From positions 1 through 33,953 of the forward strand of contig CAIXBQ010000076.1 in assembly GCA_903917705.1 (NCBI GenBank): a DNA stretch of 33,953 nucleotides. The letters are read 5' to 3'. This DNA is from an uncultured Verrucomicrobia subdivision 3 bacterium. GTDB taxonomy: Bacteria; Verrucomicrobiota; Verrucomicrobiia; Limisphaerales; UBA11358. Below the pieces are notes generated by a model. The model was not told where the DNA came from and ran no database searches. It worked only from the letters and a program-made list of their open reading frames with translations. This document shows, one piece after another, positions 18,960-27,523 of the stretch. Each line of letters starts with the position of its first letter. The stretch's first letter is position 1. A program made the translations under genes and the position numbers.

Positions 18960-19098
18960 AAGCGCACCAGCCCCTCGTGAATGGATTAAGTCAGGGTTCG
19001 ATCGAGTCTCGCCCACCAATCATCGCGCTAAGCGCCATCCGCATGGAGTTCCGCTTTAGCAACTCATTCTCTTGCGCGTGCCGGATATACGGTCTGGG

Positions 19099-20304
19099 TT
19101 AAATGCCGATTTTGATCGCTTCCAGGCCGATGATGTCCGGATTGCCATTCGTGATGGCGCCCAGCACATCCTCCCGTGGCTCGGCATTAAGCTGAATGCG
19201 GCAGCTTGCGGCGGCGGCACCTTCGAAAACGATGTTTTGAACCTCCTCGACGTTGATGTTGGCACGGCGGATTTTGTCGAGGACAAAGGCCAGCACCCCC
19301 ACCCGGTCGTAGTGTCGGACGACCAGCTGCCACTTGGCGGGCGTGCGTTTGGCGAGGTTCACGCAATTAAGCGCTTCGCCGGTTTTCACGAACGTCTCCA
19401 CGATGCGGAACGCCTCCTCGGCAATGGCCTCCTGCGCCTGCTCGGTGGATGCGCCGATGTGGTGTGTGCCACAGAGATTCGGCATATCCAGAATCGGATC
19501 GTTGAAATCCGCCACCGCTTCGGCTGGCTCGGGGTCGAAAACGTCCAGCCCGGCGCGGATTTTTTTTGCCGCCAGCGCGGCATGCAGCGCGGCTTGGTCC
19601 ACCACTTCGCCGCGCGCGGTATTGATGAGAATGGCATTGGGCCGCATGAGCGCAAGGCGCGCGGCGTTGACGAGCTTGCGGGTTTCCGGCTTGAGCGCGG
19701 TGTGCAAGGTGATGATGTCGGCGCGGCGGAAAACGTCATCCACGTCTGCGCAATGCCCGACGCCTAGCTTTTCAGCCGCCGCCGGCGTGAGGGAACGCGA
19801 CCAAGCGATGACATTCAAACCGAATGCCTTGGCCCGGATGATGACTTCACGGCCGATCGAGCCGACGCCGACCACCCCCAGGGTTTTTCCAAAAATGCCG
19901 TCGGCCTTGGAGAATTCCTTCTTGTTCCATTTGTGGGCCCGCAGCGCGGCAGTGCTATCGGCGATGCGGCGGTCCATGCCCAGCAAAAGCGCAAAGACGA
20001 GCTCCGCCACGGCGATGGAATTTTTGCCGGGACAATTGGTGACGAAGATGCCGAGCGCGCTGGCGGTTTTGACATCAATCGTGTTGACGCCCGCCCCGGC
20101 GCGCAGGACGAGGGTCAGGCCGTCGCCCGCCTTGAGGGTTTCGCCAGTGACTTGTTTGCTGCGGACAATCAGAACCTTGTGCCCGGAAATGAGCTTGGGC
20201 AGATCTTCGGCTTTAACGGTCGGGTTGTAGGTGACGGTGCAACCGAGCTGCTTGAACCGTTCGAGGTGCGCTTCAGGATATTTGTCGGCAATGAATATTT
20301 TCAT
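19099..20304 (-). CDS. serA: D-3-phosphoglycerate dehydrogenase-like protein with ACT domain
   Basis: The 401-residue product is a D-2-hydroxyacid dehydrogenase of the SerA type, oxidising 3-phosphoglycerate with NAD at the first step of serine synthesis. The Rossmann motif is GVVGVGSIGRE (143-153). Catalytic residues are Arg231 in NTARGE, Glu259 in FDPEPAE, and His at 281-282 in GTHHIGAST. The C-terminal ~70 residues (VRHYDRVGVLAFVLDKIRRA) form an ACT domain, expected to bind serine for feedback control. The protein lacks the extra intervening domain of the ~530-residue form. It is convergent with the rhomboid gene. Other 2-hydroxyacids remain possible as substrate. Confidence 0.87.
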   Translation of the reverse strand: MKIFIADKYPEAHLERFKQLGCTVTYNPTVKAEDLPKLISGHKVLIVRSKQVTGETLKAGDGLTLVLRAGAGVNTIDVKTASALGIFVTNCPGKNSIAVAELVFALLLGMDRRIADSTAALRAHKWNKKEFSKADGIFGKTLGVVGVGSIGREVIIRAKAFGLNVIAWSRSLTPAAAEKLGVGHCADVDDVFRRADIITLHTALKPETRKLVNAARLALMRPNAILINTARGEVVDQAALHAALAAKKIRAGLDVFDPEPAEAVADFNDPILDMPNLCGTHHIGASTEQAQEAIAEEAFRIVETFVKTGEALNCVNLAKRTPAKWQLVVRHYDRVGVLAFVLDKIRRANINVEEVQNIVFEGAAAASCRIQLNAEPREDVLGAITNGNPDIIGLEAIKIGI

Positions 20305-20521
20305 GGGATTATATTTTATGGGGTTATTGGAATTGTTTTAAGGCAATGCGCCGGGTTCGCACCATTCAGTAAAAGCTCAATTTTCCGGTTTGCTTCATAA
20401 GCAGTTCTGGGACAAGGTTGAGATTGAATGTTTGCCGGTTATTTGTCCATCCCCCAAAGATGTTACTTCACGCCATCAAGCCATCCTGATGCCGGGCCAG
20501 AAAGTTTTTAATTTTCACCCC

Positions 20522-20648
20522 TTGACAGAACCGGAAAGAGGACGACGTTACAGTTGGCTGGTGTGGACGTGAGTGCGGTTGACGGTTGCAGGCAGTGATA
20601 GTTGTCGGTGTCTGAGTCGGTCAGTTGGTAGATACGCCCACGCCAGCC
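20522..20648 (+). ncRNA. Candidate small structured RNA behind a TTGACA box
   Basis: A perfect TTGACA lies at 20522-20527. About 28 bp later begins a segment whose ends pair over 11 bp: GGCTGGTGTGG (20556-20566) with CCACGCCAGCC (20638-20648), enclosing 71 nt. The expected start site for that -35 box falls at the base of this stem. The -10 region (near ACGTTACAGT) is weak. The stem ends 2 bp from the dus stop, so it could instead be the dus 3' structure on the minus strand. A D-arm-like stretch (TCAGTTGGTAGA) inside does not belong to a full tRNA. The rest of the 346-bp gap from 20305 shows nothing else I recognise. Confidence 0.35.
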
Positions 20649-20650
20649 AT

Positions 20651-21709
20651 TTAATTCTCCGGAAATTTCCCACCCTTTAAAATATTCATCCCAGAGGGCT
20701 TTTCCGTCGGTTCCAGCGACAGCGGTTCGTTGTGGTCGAGAAACTGATTGCACACGCGCCAGAAATCCGCCGTCGTGGTCACTCGGCGAATATCGTGCAG
20801 ATAGGTTTCGCCGACACCTTCGCCGATGAAGTTCGTGAACTTTTTCATACGCTGCACCTGCGCCGATTCACGCACGCCGGGGGTGATTTCGTTGTCCCAC
20901 AATTCATGGATGTAGGCCAACAGGTCTCTTCCAACCGGTCGTTTTATCGTTGCACCACTTGCCAATGCCCGGATCTGGTCGAAGAGCCAGGGATTGCGGA
21001 TCGCGCCGCGGCCGATCATCAGCCCGCGCACGCCGGTTTCCGCCAGCAACTGGCGGGCTTGTGCCGCGCTGAAAACATTCCCGTTGAGCAGGACGGGGCA
21101 GCGCAGTTCCCCCGCCGCCCGCGCAATCAGATCATAGCGCACGCCGGGCCGGTACATCTGCACGACCGTGCGTGCATGAACGGTGAGCAGGTCAATCGGA
21201 TGTTTTGCGAACAGCGGCAGCAGCGCATCAAACTCGGCGGGCGAATTGAAACCGATGCGCGTTTTCACCGTGAACGGAATCGTCACGGCTTCGCGCAGGG
21301 CGCCGAGGATGGCGTCAATGCGCGCCGGCTCGCGCAGCAGGCCGCCGCCGGCACATTTCCGATAAACCACCGGGGCGGGGCAGCCGAGATTCAAGTCAAT
21401 CGCCGCCACGGGGTGTTTTTGCAGCAGCTTTGCCGTGCGGACGAGCGCGGGAATGTCGTTGCCGATGAGCTGCGCGACGACGGGCCGGCCGGTGGGATTC
21501 TTGGTGATGGAATCGAGGATCCACTTTTCCGGGCGCGAATCCCCGTGAACTCGGAAATATTCCGTCCAATAAACATCCGGCCCGCCATAGCGCGCGATGA
21601 CGCGCATAAATTGGAGCGTCGTCACGTCCTGCATTGGCGCCAGGGCTAGCATGGGCGCGTTGGCACGGAGCAGGTTTGTGAATGTTTCGGGCGGAGTCAC
21701 GCGGCGCAA
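20651..21709 (-). CDS. tRNA-dihydrouridine synthase (DusB-like)
   Basis: This is an FMN-dependent TIM-barrel enzyme reducing uridines in the tRNA D-loop. Family motifs are present: APMQDVTTLQF near the N terminus, AIDLNLGCPAPVVYRKCAGG with the catalytic Cys, LTVHARTVVQMY, VLLNGNVFS, GLMIGRGAIRNPWLF. The full frame opens with TTG at 21709. A GTG at 21700 or the ATG at 21652 (MLALAPMQDV) are alternative starts. The C-terminal ~100 residues form the helical tRNA-binding domain. The gene is divergent from the ROK kinase across 78 bp. The exact Dus subfamily and target position are not assigned. Confidence 0.9.
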   Translation of the reverse strand: MRRVTPPETFTNLLRANAPMLALAPMQDVTTLQFMRVIARYGGPDVYWTEYFRVHGDSRPEKWILDSITKNPTGRPVVAQLIGNDIPALVRTAKLLQKHPVAAIDLNLGCPAPVVYRKCAGGGLLREPARIDAILGALREAVTIPFTVKTRIGFNSPAEFDALLPLFAKHPIDLLTVHARTVVQMYRPGVRYDLIARAAGELRCPVLLNGNVFSAAQARQLLAETGVRGLMIGRGAIRNPWLFDQIRALASGATIKRPVGRDLLAYIHELWDNEITPGVRESAQVQRMKKFTNFIGEGVGETYLHDIRRVTTTADFWRVCNQFLDHNEPLSLEPTEKPSGMNILKGGKFPEN

Positions 21710-21787
21710 AGGGTAAGCGAGTTGAACCCGGAAACGCGAATATTTCTTGCCTTTGAAAAGGTTGTCCGCAATTTAACGGGCTGAATC

Positions 21788-22831
21788 ATGAGCAAAAAAA
21801 TATTTATCGGCACAGACAGCGGTGCCACCACCTCCAAGAGCGCCGCCGTCTGGGAAAACGGCGAGGCCGTCAGCACCAAGCTGCTTCAGCGTCCGACGAA
21901 TGCGCAGAACGGACGCGATGCCGTTATCAACGGCTGGATCGCGGGCATCACGGAATTTCTCTCGCAAAACAAATTAAGCTGGTCGCAGGTCCACGGCGTG
22001 GGCCTCGCCATTCCGGGGCCTTACGAACGTTATGGGGTGTTCGGCAAATCGCCAAACCTGCCCGCCAGCTTCTGCGGCTGGGACGTGCACGCCGACTACA
22101 GCGCAGCGCTGGCGAAGCAGATCGGCCGCGCCGTGTCGCTAGTGGTGGGCAATGACGGCAATTACGGCGGTGTGGCCGAGGCGCAGATCGCGCGCGGCAA
22201 AACCCGGGCCTCGGTGATGATGCTCATGCCCGGCTCGGGCCTCGGCTGCGCCTTCGTGGGTGCGGACGGGCTTTCGCTTGACGGCGACACGTTGGCTGGG
22301 ATGGAAGCCGGCCACATGCCGGTGCCGCTGAGCTTATTCGGCCTGGCTGGCAAGCCGTTTCCCTGCGGCTGCGGCCGCGACTGGGGTTGCGTGGAAGCTT
22401 ACACGACGATTTCCGGCCTGCCTCACCTGTTGGCGGAAAAATTGAAGCAATTTCCGGAACACGAGCTCGCCAAATCGGCCGCGCCCACCAAGGAAAAAGT
22501 TTTATCTCTACGCGGGCGCGCTCAAAAGGGAGACGCCCTGGCGCTGGAGATCTTTGATTTTCAGGCGCGCGTGCTGGGGTTGCATGTCGCCAATCTCGCC
22601 ATGGCGCTGGATCCCGGCATTGTGGTCATTGGCGGCGGGCTGATGGATCACGAGGGCACCACCCCGGAATTTCGCGAGCGCTACTTGCGCCTCATCCGCG
22701 AGGCGGCCACGCCGTATCTCTGGCCGGCACAGCGCGGCACCATTAAAATTGTCCCCGCCGTCCTTGGCGATCTTTCGCAAGCCATCGGCGCAGCGCTCGT
22801 GGCTTTGTACCACAGTCGGAGCGCCGCATAG
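21788..22831 (+). CDS. ROK-family sugar kinase (glucokinase-like)
   Basis: The product has 347 residues. The N-terminal phosphate-binding loop is GTDSGATTSKSA (8-19). The ROK signature lies in the middle: GMEAGHMPV followed by the zinc-binding PCGCGRDWGCVEAY, with the usual CxCGxxGC-type ligands. Sugar-contact residues NDGNYGG and the second ATP motif GIVVIGGGLMD are present. No helix-turn-helix is fused, so it is an enzyme rather than a repressor. It should phosphorylate glucose or a related hexose released by the secreted hydrolases encoded nearby; exact specificity is not readable. It is convergent with the next gene, leaving only 12 bp. Confidence 0.88.
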   Translation: MSKKIFIGTDSGATTSKSAAVWENGEAVSTKLLQRPTNAQNGRDAVINGWIAGITEFLSQNKLSWSQVHGVGLAIPGPYERYGVFGKSPNLPASFCGWDVHADYSAALAKQIGRAVSLVVGNDGNYGGVAEAQIARGKTRASVMMLMPGSGLGCAFVGADGLSLDGDTLAGMEAGHMPVPLSLFGLAGKPFPCGCGRDWGCVEAYTTISGLPHLLAEKLKQFPEHELAKSAAPTKEKVLSLRGRAQKGDALALEIFDFQARVLGLHVANLAMALDPGIVVIGGGLMDHEGTTPEFRERYLRLIREAATPYLWPAQRGTIKIVPAVLGDLSQAIGAALVALYHSRSAA

Positions 22832-22843
22832 GGGCGATGGCGG

Positions 22844-23278
22844 TCAGGGAGCGCCGCCGCCCGCCCGGCGCAGCCGGAACAACCGTGCGGCTGCTGCATG
22901 CGCCATCACCACATCCGGGTCGCGCTGCAAGGCGTCGAAGTAGTGGCGCGGAAAATCTTCACCCGCTTCCGACGCCACGAGCAATTTACCGGTCCTTTTC
23001 AATAGCGCTGCCGCCGCCGCGGCAGTGAGCGGCGTTTTCGCTTTCGGGTCGAGCGCCTCGTCCATCGCCACGATGAGCTGTGACAACGGATGCAGCCACG
23101 CGAACCAGGGATCGTCCGTCAGCAGCCGCAGGAAATGGCCGGCCGACGGGATGGTGCCGATATTCTGCTCGTAGCTGACTCGCTCGGAATCCACCAGCGA
23201 CTTGTGCAGGCTCAGCAAGTCCTCGCGCAAGCGAGCCAATTGCTGCCGGAAATCGGGGAGCTGATCAGGTTGGTTCAT
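22844..23278 (-). CDS. Conserved protein of unknown function
   Basis: The 144-residue cytosolic protein starts with ATG at 23278. It is mostly helical with a coiled-coil-like start (FRQQLARLREDLLSLHKSLVDSERVSYEQ), followed by GHFLRLLTDDPWFAWLHPLSQLIVAMDEAL, which reads as a highly conserved core. I recall similar unnamed proteins in Proteobacteria and Cyanobacteria but no function. It is probably co-transcribed with the CBM48-like gene 74 bp upstream. Confidence 0.7.
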   Translation of the reverse strand: MNQPDQLPDFRQQLARLREDLLSLHKSLVDSERVSYEQNIGTIPSAGHFLRLLTDDPWFAWLHPLSQLIVAMDEALDPKAKTPLTAAAAAALLKRTGKLLVASEAGEDFPRHYFDALQRDPDVVMAHAAAARLFRLRRAGGGAP

Positions 23279-23352
23279 TTCTATTTTTCAGGCGCGCTTC
23301 CGAGCCACCGAGTGGAGTTGCCTGGATGCCAAAGTGAACAGGCAAACGCTGG

Positions 23353-23724
23353 CTATTTCGTCTGGCTGGCCAGCATGAACACCCGCGGCCCGCGCGGCGT
23401 CATCAGCTGATGCTGCTCCTCCTCGGCGGTATGTGGCACAGCCAGTCCGTCGGCGTGCTTGTCGTGCATGGGCCGGCCATTGACCAGCAGCATATAATTA
23501 TGGGTGCGATGTCCCGGAAGGTTGTGCAGGGTCAGCTCCCAGACTCCGGACACCCGGTCCCGCTTCAATGCCACCCGCTGCCATCCGTTGAAAGAGCCGG
23601 CCACTTCGACGCGCACCGGCAGCGGGCCGTCCGGCGTCTCGGGTTGCCATCGGAATATCTTGCTGAACGTCGCCGGGCGCTTGCCCAGATCGACATGGCC
23701 TGAACTGCGGATGTGATGTGACAT
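23353..23724 (-). CDS. Small CBM48/AMPK-type glycan-binding protein
   Basis: The product has 123 residues from the ATG at 23724 (a GTG at 23754 would add ten). Residues about 35-95 match the glycogen-binding early-set fold of AMPK-beta and isoamylase N-domains: VEVAGSFNGWQRVALKRD, then GVWELTLHNLPGHRTHNYMLLVNG. This is the usual beta-sandwich with conserved Trp and the NGW loop. There is no signal peptide and no catalytic domain, so it is probably a cytosolic glycogen-binding or regulatory protein. It is divergent from the GH43-like gene. Confidence 0.75.
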   Translation of the reverse strand: MSHHIRSSGHVDLGKRPATFSKIFRWQPETPDGPLPVRVEVAGSFNGWQRVALKRDRVSGVWELTLHNLPGHRTHNYMLLVNGRPMHDKHADGLAVPHTAEEEQHQLMTPRGPRVFMLASQTK

Positions 23725-23772
23725 GATTAACGGAATATGCGCCGCAAAATACACCTGGATGGAAGAAGTTCA

Positions 23773-23837
23773 AGCCTTCACCGGCGCACAAAGGCTTGTC
23801 ACTTGTGCGGGCAGGCAATAAATTCATCTGTGACAAG
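23773..23837. promoter_or_regulatory. Inverted repeats in the divergent CBM48/GH43 region
   Basis: AGCCTT (23773) pairs with AAGGCT (23791), and CTTGTCAC (23795-23802) with GTGACAAG (23830-23837), a perfect 8-bp inverted repeat with 27 bp between the arms. They sit about 50 bp upstream of the GH43-like start, where an operator for a sugar-responsive regulator would be expected. No regulator gene is nearby, so the role is a guess. Confidence 0.3.
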
Positions 23838-23888
23838 TCTGCGACCGGATAAATCGTTGTCGGCATTTATTATTCATCCACCCATCGT

Positions 23889-25010
23889 ATGTCACTTAAA
23901 AATATTCACGTTATCCGGCTTCACAGCCTGGCGGCCGGGTTAGCCGGACTGTTCTGCATCGCCTTCGCCGGCACCAGCTCCGGGCAGGGGATCCAAACGC
24001 CCAAGAGTTTCATTGATTATTTTCTGCCGACACCAATCTCCGGTTCCCTGACGACCAACGTCTGGGGCGCACCCGGCGTTTTTCCGCGCGACCCGAAGAA
24101 CGGCCTCGAGGACGAAACCATGCAGCATTGGTGTTATTGGGATGGCCAGATCATCAAGTCACCGGACGGCAAATATCACATGTTCGCCAGCCGCTGGGAT
24201 CAGGCGCGCGGCCACGGTGGCTGGGGCGGTTCGAAGGCCGTTCATGCCGTCAGCGATAAGCTCATCGGGCCTTACATCGACAAGGGCCTGTGTTGGCCGG
24301 ATAACCAGGGTGGCAAAGGTCACAACGTCACCGCGCTCTTGCTGCCCGATGGCCGCTACGCCGTCGTCATCAGCGAAACGCGGCCGGGTACGGTCTTCGT
24401 TTCCAAATCCCTGGATGGCCCGTGGGTGCAACTCGGCTTGATCCAGATCGCCACAAATGAGTTTGCCAAGTTGGGCCGCATGTCCAATACCAGCATCATG
24501 GTCAGGCCTGATGGCGGCTTCGAGATCGTGCCGCGCTCAGGCGCCATTCTCATCAGCAAGACGGGGATTCTTGGCCCTTACACCGTGCAAGGACCCAGCA
24601 TTTATCCAGACATCGCCGGCCTGCCACAACACAGCCTGCGCAACCTCGAAGATCCGGTCGTGTGGTTCAGCGGCGGTCTGTATCACATCGTTGTGAACAA
24701 CTGGAGCGACCGCAAAGCGTATCACCTTACCTCCGCCGATGGCATCAACGGCTGGACCTATCGCGGTCTCGCCTACGACCCGACGCGTGATTTCGTGCGC
24801 TACACCGATGGGACCGTGAACCATTGGGAAAAATTGGAGCGACCGGGCGTCTTCATCGAGAACGGCCATGTCGCCGCCGTCACCCTCGCGGTGCTGGATG
24901 TGCCGAAGGATCAGGAAAAGGGCAACGACACCCACGGCAGCAAAGTCATCGTCGTTCCCTTCGACGGCGCCGCGCTTGACCTGGATTTGCAAACCGCTTC
25001 CCATAAATAA
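23889..25010 (+). CDS. Secreted GH43-like five-bladed beta-propeller protein
   Basis: The product has 373 residues with an N-terminal signal peptide of about 33 residues ending near SSGQG. The body repeats blade-like motifs typical of GH43/GH62/GH117-type propellers: HWCYWDGQIIKSPDGKYHMF, GHNVTALLLPDGRYAVV, NTSIMVRPDGGFEIV, NLEDPVVWFSGGLYHIV. The Asp and Glu in these strands could form the catalytic set (EDPVVW is the typical middle motif). The likely substrates are arabinan, xylan or galactan-type glycans. It lies 25 bp upstream of rsgA, an unusual partner, and may drive its transcription. Confidence 0.75.
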   Translation: MSLKNIHVIRLHSLAAGLAGLFCIAFAGTSSGQGIQTPKSFIDYFLPTPISGSLTTNVWGAPGVFPRDPKNGLEDETMQHWCYWDGQIIKSPDGKYHMFASRWDQARGHGGWGGSKAVHAVSDKLIGPYIDKGLCWPDNQGGKGHNVTALLLPDGRYAVVISETRPGTVFVSKSLDGPWVQLGLIQIATNEFAKLGRMSNTSIMVRPDGGFEIVPRSGAILISKTGILGPYTVQGPSIYPDIAGLPQHSLRNLEDPVVWFSGGLYHIVVNNWSDRKAYHLTSADGINGWTYRGLAYDPTRDFVRYTDGTVNHWEKLERPGVFIENGHVAAVTLAVLDVPKDQEKGNDTHGSKVIVVPFDGAALDLDLQTASHK

Positions 25011-25035
25011 CGCCGATGCCATCAACCCTTTGTCT

Positions 25036-26094
25036 ATGGGCCTGACCAAGCTGGGCTGGAATGCCTGGCGCGACGAACAGTTCGCGCCGTATCTCGCGAA
25101 GGGATTCATCCCCGCGCGCGTCGCGGTGGAGGACAAACATTTCTATCGCGTCTGGTCCGCAGATGCCGAGCTTTCCGCGCAAGTCACCGGCAAGTTAATT
25201 CACGAATCACGCCGTGATCACACCATTCTCCCCAAGGTCGGCGATTGGGTCGCCGTGAAGCTCGTGCCCAACGAGGAAAAGGCCGCCATTCAAGCCGTCC
25301 TGCCGCGCCATACTCAGATTGTCCGCAAGACCAGCGGCCGGGACACCGCCGCGCAAATCCTTGCCACAAACATCGAGACCGTTTTTCTCGTGACCGCCGC
25401 CGACTCGACGTTTAATGCCGCGCGATTGGAACGGATGCTCGTCATGTCGAACGAAAGCGGCGCTCGTCCAGTGGTCATCCTCAACAAGATTGATCTGTGC
25501 GACGACCTCGACGCCAAGCTCGCCGAGGTCGCGTGTGTGGCCCGCGATGTATTGGTACTGGCCGTTTGCGCCCTCACCGGGCGCGGAGTGAAAAAACTTT
25601 CCGCTTTAATCAAAAGCGGTGAAACCGTCGTCTTCATCGGCACCTCGGGCGTCGGCAAATCCAGCCTCATCAACCGGCTCTACGGCGAAGACCTGATGCC
25701 GACCGTGGAAGTGCGCACCCAGGACGCCAAAGGCCGGCACACGACCTCGTGGCGGGAGATGATTTTTCTGCCCCAGGGCGGTGTGGTCATCGACACGCCC
25801 GGCATGCGGGAGTTCCATCTCTGGGACGCCAGCCAGGGCGCGAAGGAAACCTTTCCCGAAATCGAAGCACTCGCGCCGCGCTGCCATTTCCGCGACTGCA
25901 CCCATACGAAAGAAAAGGACTGCGCCGTGCTTGCCGAACTTGCCGCCGGCAATCTCCCGCGCGAACGGTATGACAGCTTTGTGAAACTCCAGCGCGAGAT
26001 CAGCTTCCTCCGCGAAGCTGAAAAACAAGCCGGCTGGCAAACACGCCGCAGGAGCGACCGCGTGGCACATCGCGTCTTCAACAAGCAAGCCTGA
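25036..26094 (+). CDS. rsgA: Ribosome small-subunit-dependent GTPase RsgA
   Basis: The product has 352 residues from the ATG at 25036 (the open frame extends further upstream inside the GH43-like gene). RsgA is a circularly permuted GTPase that checks late 30S assembly. Motif order confirms permutation: G4 NKID near residue 149 comes before G1 GTSGVGKSSLINRL near 202 and G3 DTPGMREF near 253. An N-terminal OB fold (VGDWVAVKL) and the C-terminal zinc knuckle with Cys-x4-Cys-x-His-x5-Cys (CHFRDCTHTKEKDC) are intact. It ends convergently toward the GH16 gene with the palindromic element between them. Confidence 0.94.
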   Translation: MGLTKLGWNAWRDEQFAPYLAKGFIPARVAVEDKHFYRVWSADAELSAQVTGKLIHESRRDHTILPKVGDWVAVKLVPNEEKAAIQAVLPRHTQIVRKTSGRDTAAQILATNIETVFLVTAADSTFNAARLERMLVMSNESGARPVVILNKIDLCDDLDAKLAEVACVARDVLVLAVCALTGRGVKKLSALIKSGETVVFIGTSGVGKSSLINRLYGEDLMPTVEVRTQDAKGRHTTSWREMIFLPQGGVVIDTPGMREFHLWDASQGAKETFPEIEALAPRCHFRDCTHTKEKDCAVLAELAAGNLPRERYDSFVKLQREISFLREAEKQAGWQTRRRSDRVAHRVFNKQA

Positions 26095-26205
26095 ACAGAT
26101 TTCAAGAAAATCGGCGAGCTGAACTCGCGGCTACCGCCGGACATTCCGCGCGGGAAAAAGATTGCGAAATTCGGGCTGGAATTCCTGCTGCCGACCGGGT
26201 GTTAG
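26095..26205 (+). pseudogene. Possible gene remnant in frame after the rsgA stop
   Basis: Directly after the rsgA TGA, the same frame stays open for 36 codons (KIGELNSRLPPDIPRG, then FGLEFLLPTGC) and ends at a TAG formed by the first bases of the palindromic element. Composition and residues look protein-like, so this may be the remnant of a lost gene cut by that element. It could also be chance. No family recognised. Confidence 0.25.
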
Positions 26206-26385
26206 AGCGTTTGAAGAAATAGTGTAGCCGCTCGGAGCGAGGATTTTTGGGTTTTGGCGAGGCTTTGGCGAAGGAGTAGGTTCCAAGCAACCCTGTGACT
26301 GAGCCGAAACGAAGCCAAAACCCAAAAAGACCGCCCTCATTTTGGCCCCAGCCGAACGGCTACAGTATTTATGAAAATGCTCTAA
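26202..26385. repeat. 184-bp palindromic, MITE-like element
   Basis: The ends are inverted copies of each other: TTAGAGCGTTT at 26202 and AAAATGCTCTAA ending at 26385. Inside these, TGTAGCCGCTCGG on the left matches the reverse complement of CCGAACGGCTACAG on the right. Farther in, TTTTTGGGTTTTGGC (about 26234-26248) matches the reverse complement of GCCAAAACCCAAAAA (about 26314-26328). The whole element could fold into one long imperfect hairpin. It carries no gene. The layout fits a non-autonomous palindromic mobile element and may also act as a two-way terminator between rsgA and the GH16 gene. The rest of the gap to 26446 shows nothing else. Confidence 0.7.
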
Positions 26386-26446
26386 TCGCCCAAGCAACCC
26401 CGGTTTTGGGAACGGTTCCAGTCTGCTTCCATCCAAGTTGGTTGGT

Positions 26447-27505
26447 TCACGGCACCGCCTTCACACCGTAAAACACGGTCCGAGCTGTCGGGTCAAATGT
26501 ATTGGTGTAACGGAAGGTGCCGTCTGCGCTGAATGGGTTCGTTGAAAGGATCTTCCAGTTTGCCTGCGGCACCGCCAGGTTAGTCGAGGACAAGATTGCG
26601 TAGTGGAAGTTTTGTCCGCCGTTGAGGTTCGTGCCGGTGATGACCAGTTTGCCGCCTACGACGGCGGCGCGCGTGATGTTCGCCGGCGCCACCGGCACCG
26701 TCAGTTGATACACCCGCACATAATCAACCGTCATCTTGGTGGTGCTGGCGGCCAGTGACCCATAACCGCCGGTGGGAATGGTCCCGGCCCAACTGGCATT
26801 GTTGACCTCGGAACTCAAGATGATGTATTCACCCGTTTGCGACACCGCCACAGCCGGCGCAATCGGGTCCAGCGTGGTCGAGTTGGTGACCGAATACAAC
26901 GCCGTGCCGTCGTAATAAAATCGCTGGATGTCGGGCGCCCATTCCATAGCGTAGGTGTGGGAGCCGGTGCCCAGATTAGTGCCGACCAAACCGCTGCCAA
27001 CCGATTGTTCGTTGGTTCCGTAACCGTCCCAATGCAGATTCGACTCGGCCTGGTTGGCGATGTTGACATTGCCGGAATCGCGGGAGCGATGTTCCACGAT
27101 GTCGATCTCCGTGCCGTTGGTGTGCGGGTTGCCGACATTACCCATCGTGTCGCACTGCATCCAAAATGCCGACCAGCCGCCCCGGGTGTCGCTCCACTTG
27201 ATGCTCGCCTCCACGTAGCCGTAACGCGGCGCATACTTGCCGCCGGTCCCGATCATGCCCGTGTAATTCGTGCCGTTCTGCGTGTAGGTTGTGATGACGA
27301 GTGCGCCGTTGGTGACGGCCACGGCGTTGGTGACATTGACCGCGTCATTGCGCACGCCCAGATAGCGGTAGCCCCAGTTGGTGGCGGTGAGGGACGTGCC
27401 GTTAAACTCGTCGGCCCAGACGAGGCTGTAACCCGGCGGCGGACTGGCCTTCGCTGGAGGGACCAGCAGCAGCAGACCGCAGAGGATTATGCAAACTCGT
27501 GACAT
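26447..27505 (-). CDS. Secreted GH16 endo-glucanase/laminarinase-like enzyme
   Basis: The product has 352 residues with a signal peptide MSRVCIILCGLLLLVPPAKA. The GH16 jelly-roll follows with YSLVWADEFNGTSL at its start, YGYVEASIKW, and the catalytic motif EIDIVEH near residue 133, where the first Glu is the nucleophile and the last Glu the acid/base. After VDYVRVYQL, the usual GH16 end, a C-terminal domain of about 85 residues resembles the short beta domains found at the ends of Verrucomicrobia secreted proteins. It hydrolyses beta-1,3 or mixed-linked glucans or related galactans outside the cytoplasm; exact specificity is unclear. It lies downstream of the FAD oxidoreductase on the same strand. 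Confidence 0.9.
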   Translation of the reverse strand: MSRVCIILCGLLLLVPPAKASPPPGYSLVWADEFNGTSLTATNWGYRYLGVRNDAVNVTNAVAVTNGALVITTYTQNGTNYTGMIGTGGKYAPRYGYVEASIKWSDTRGGWSAFWMQCDTMGNVGNPHTNGTEIDIVEHRSRDSGNVNIANQAESNLHWDGYGTNEQSVGSGLVGTNLGTGSHTYAMEWAPDIQRFYYDGTALYSVTNSTTLDPIAPAVAVSQTGEYIILSSEVNNASWAGTIPTGGYGSLAASTTKMTVDYVRVYQLTVPVAPANITRAAVVGGKLVITGTNLNGGQNFHYAILSSTNLAVPQANWKILSTNPFSADGTFRYTNTFDPTARTVFYGVKAVP

Positions 27506-27523
27506 CTTGCGATAAAGTCTCGG

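Noticed and set aside
18960..19013. tRNA-like 3' end (GGGTTCGATC, then CCCACCA)
   Set aside because: The T-arm stem does not pair, and no acceptor, D-arm or anticodon arm in register can be built upstream without using the rhomboid gene's end.
20618..20640. D-arm-like TCAGTTGGTAGA
   Set aside because: No matching anticodon or T-arm follows before the dus coding region.
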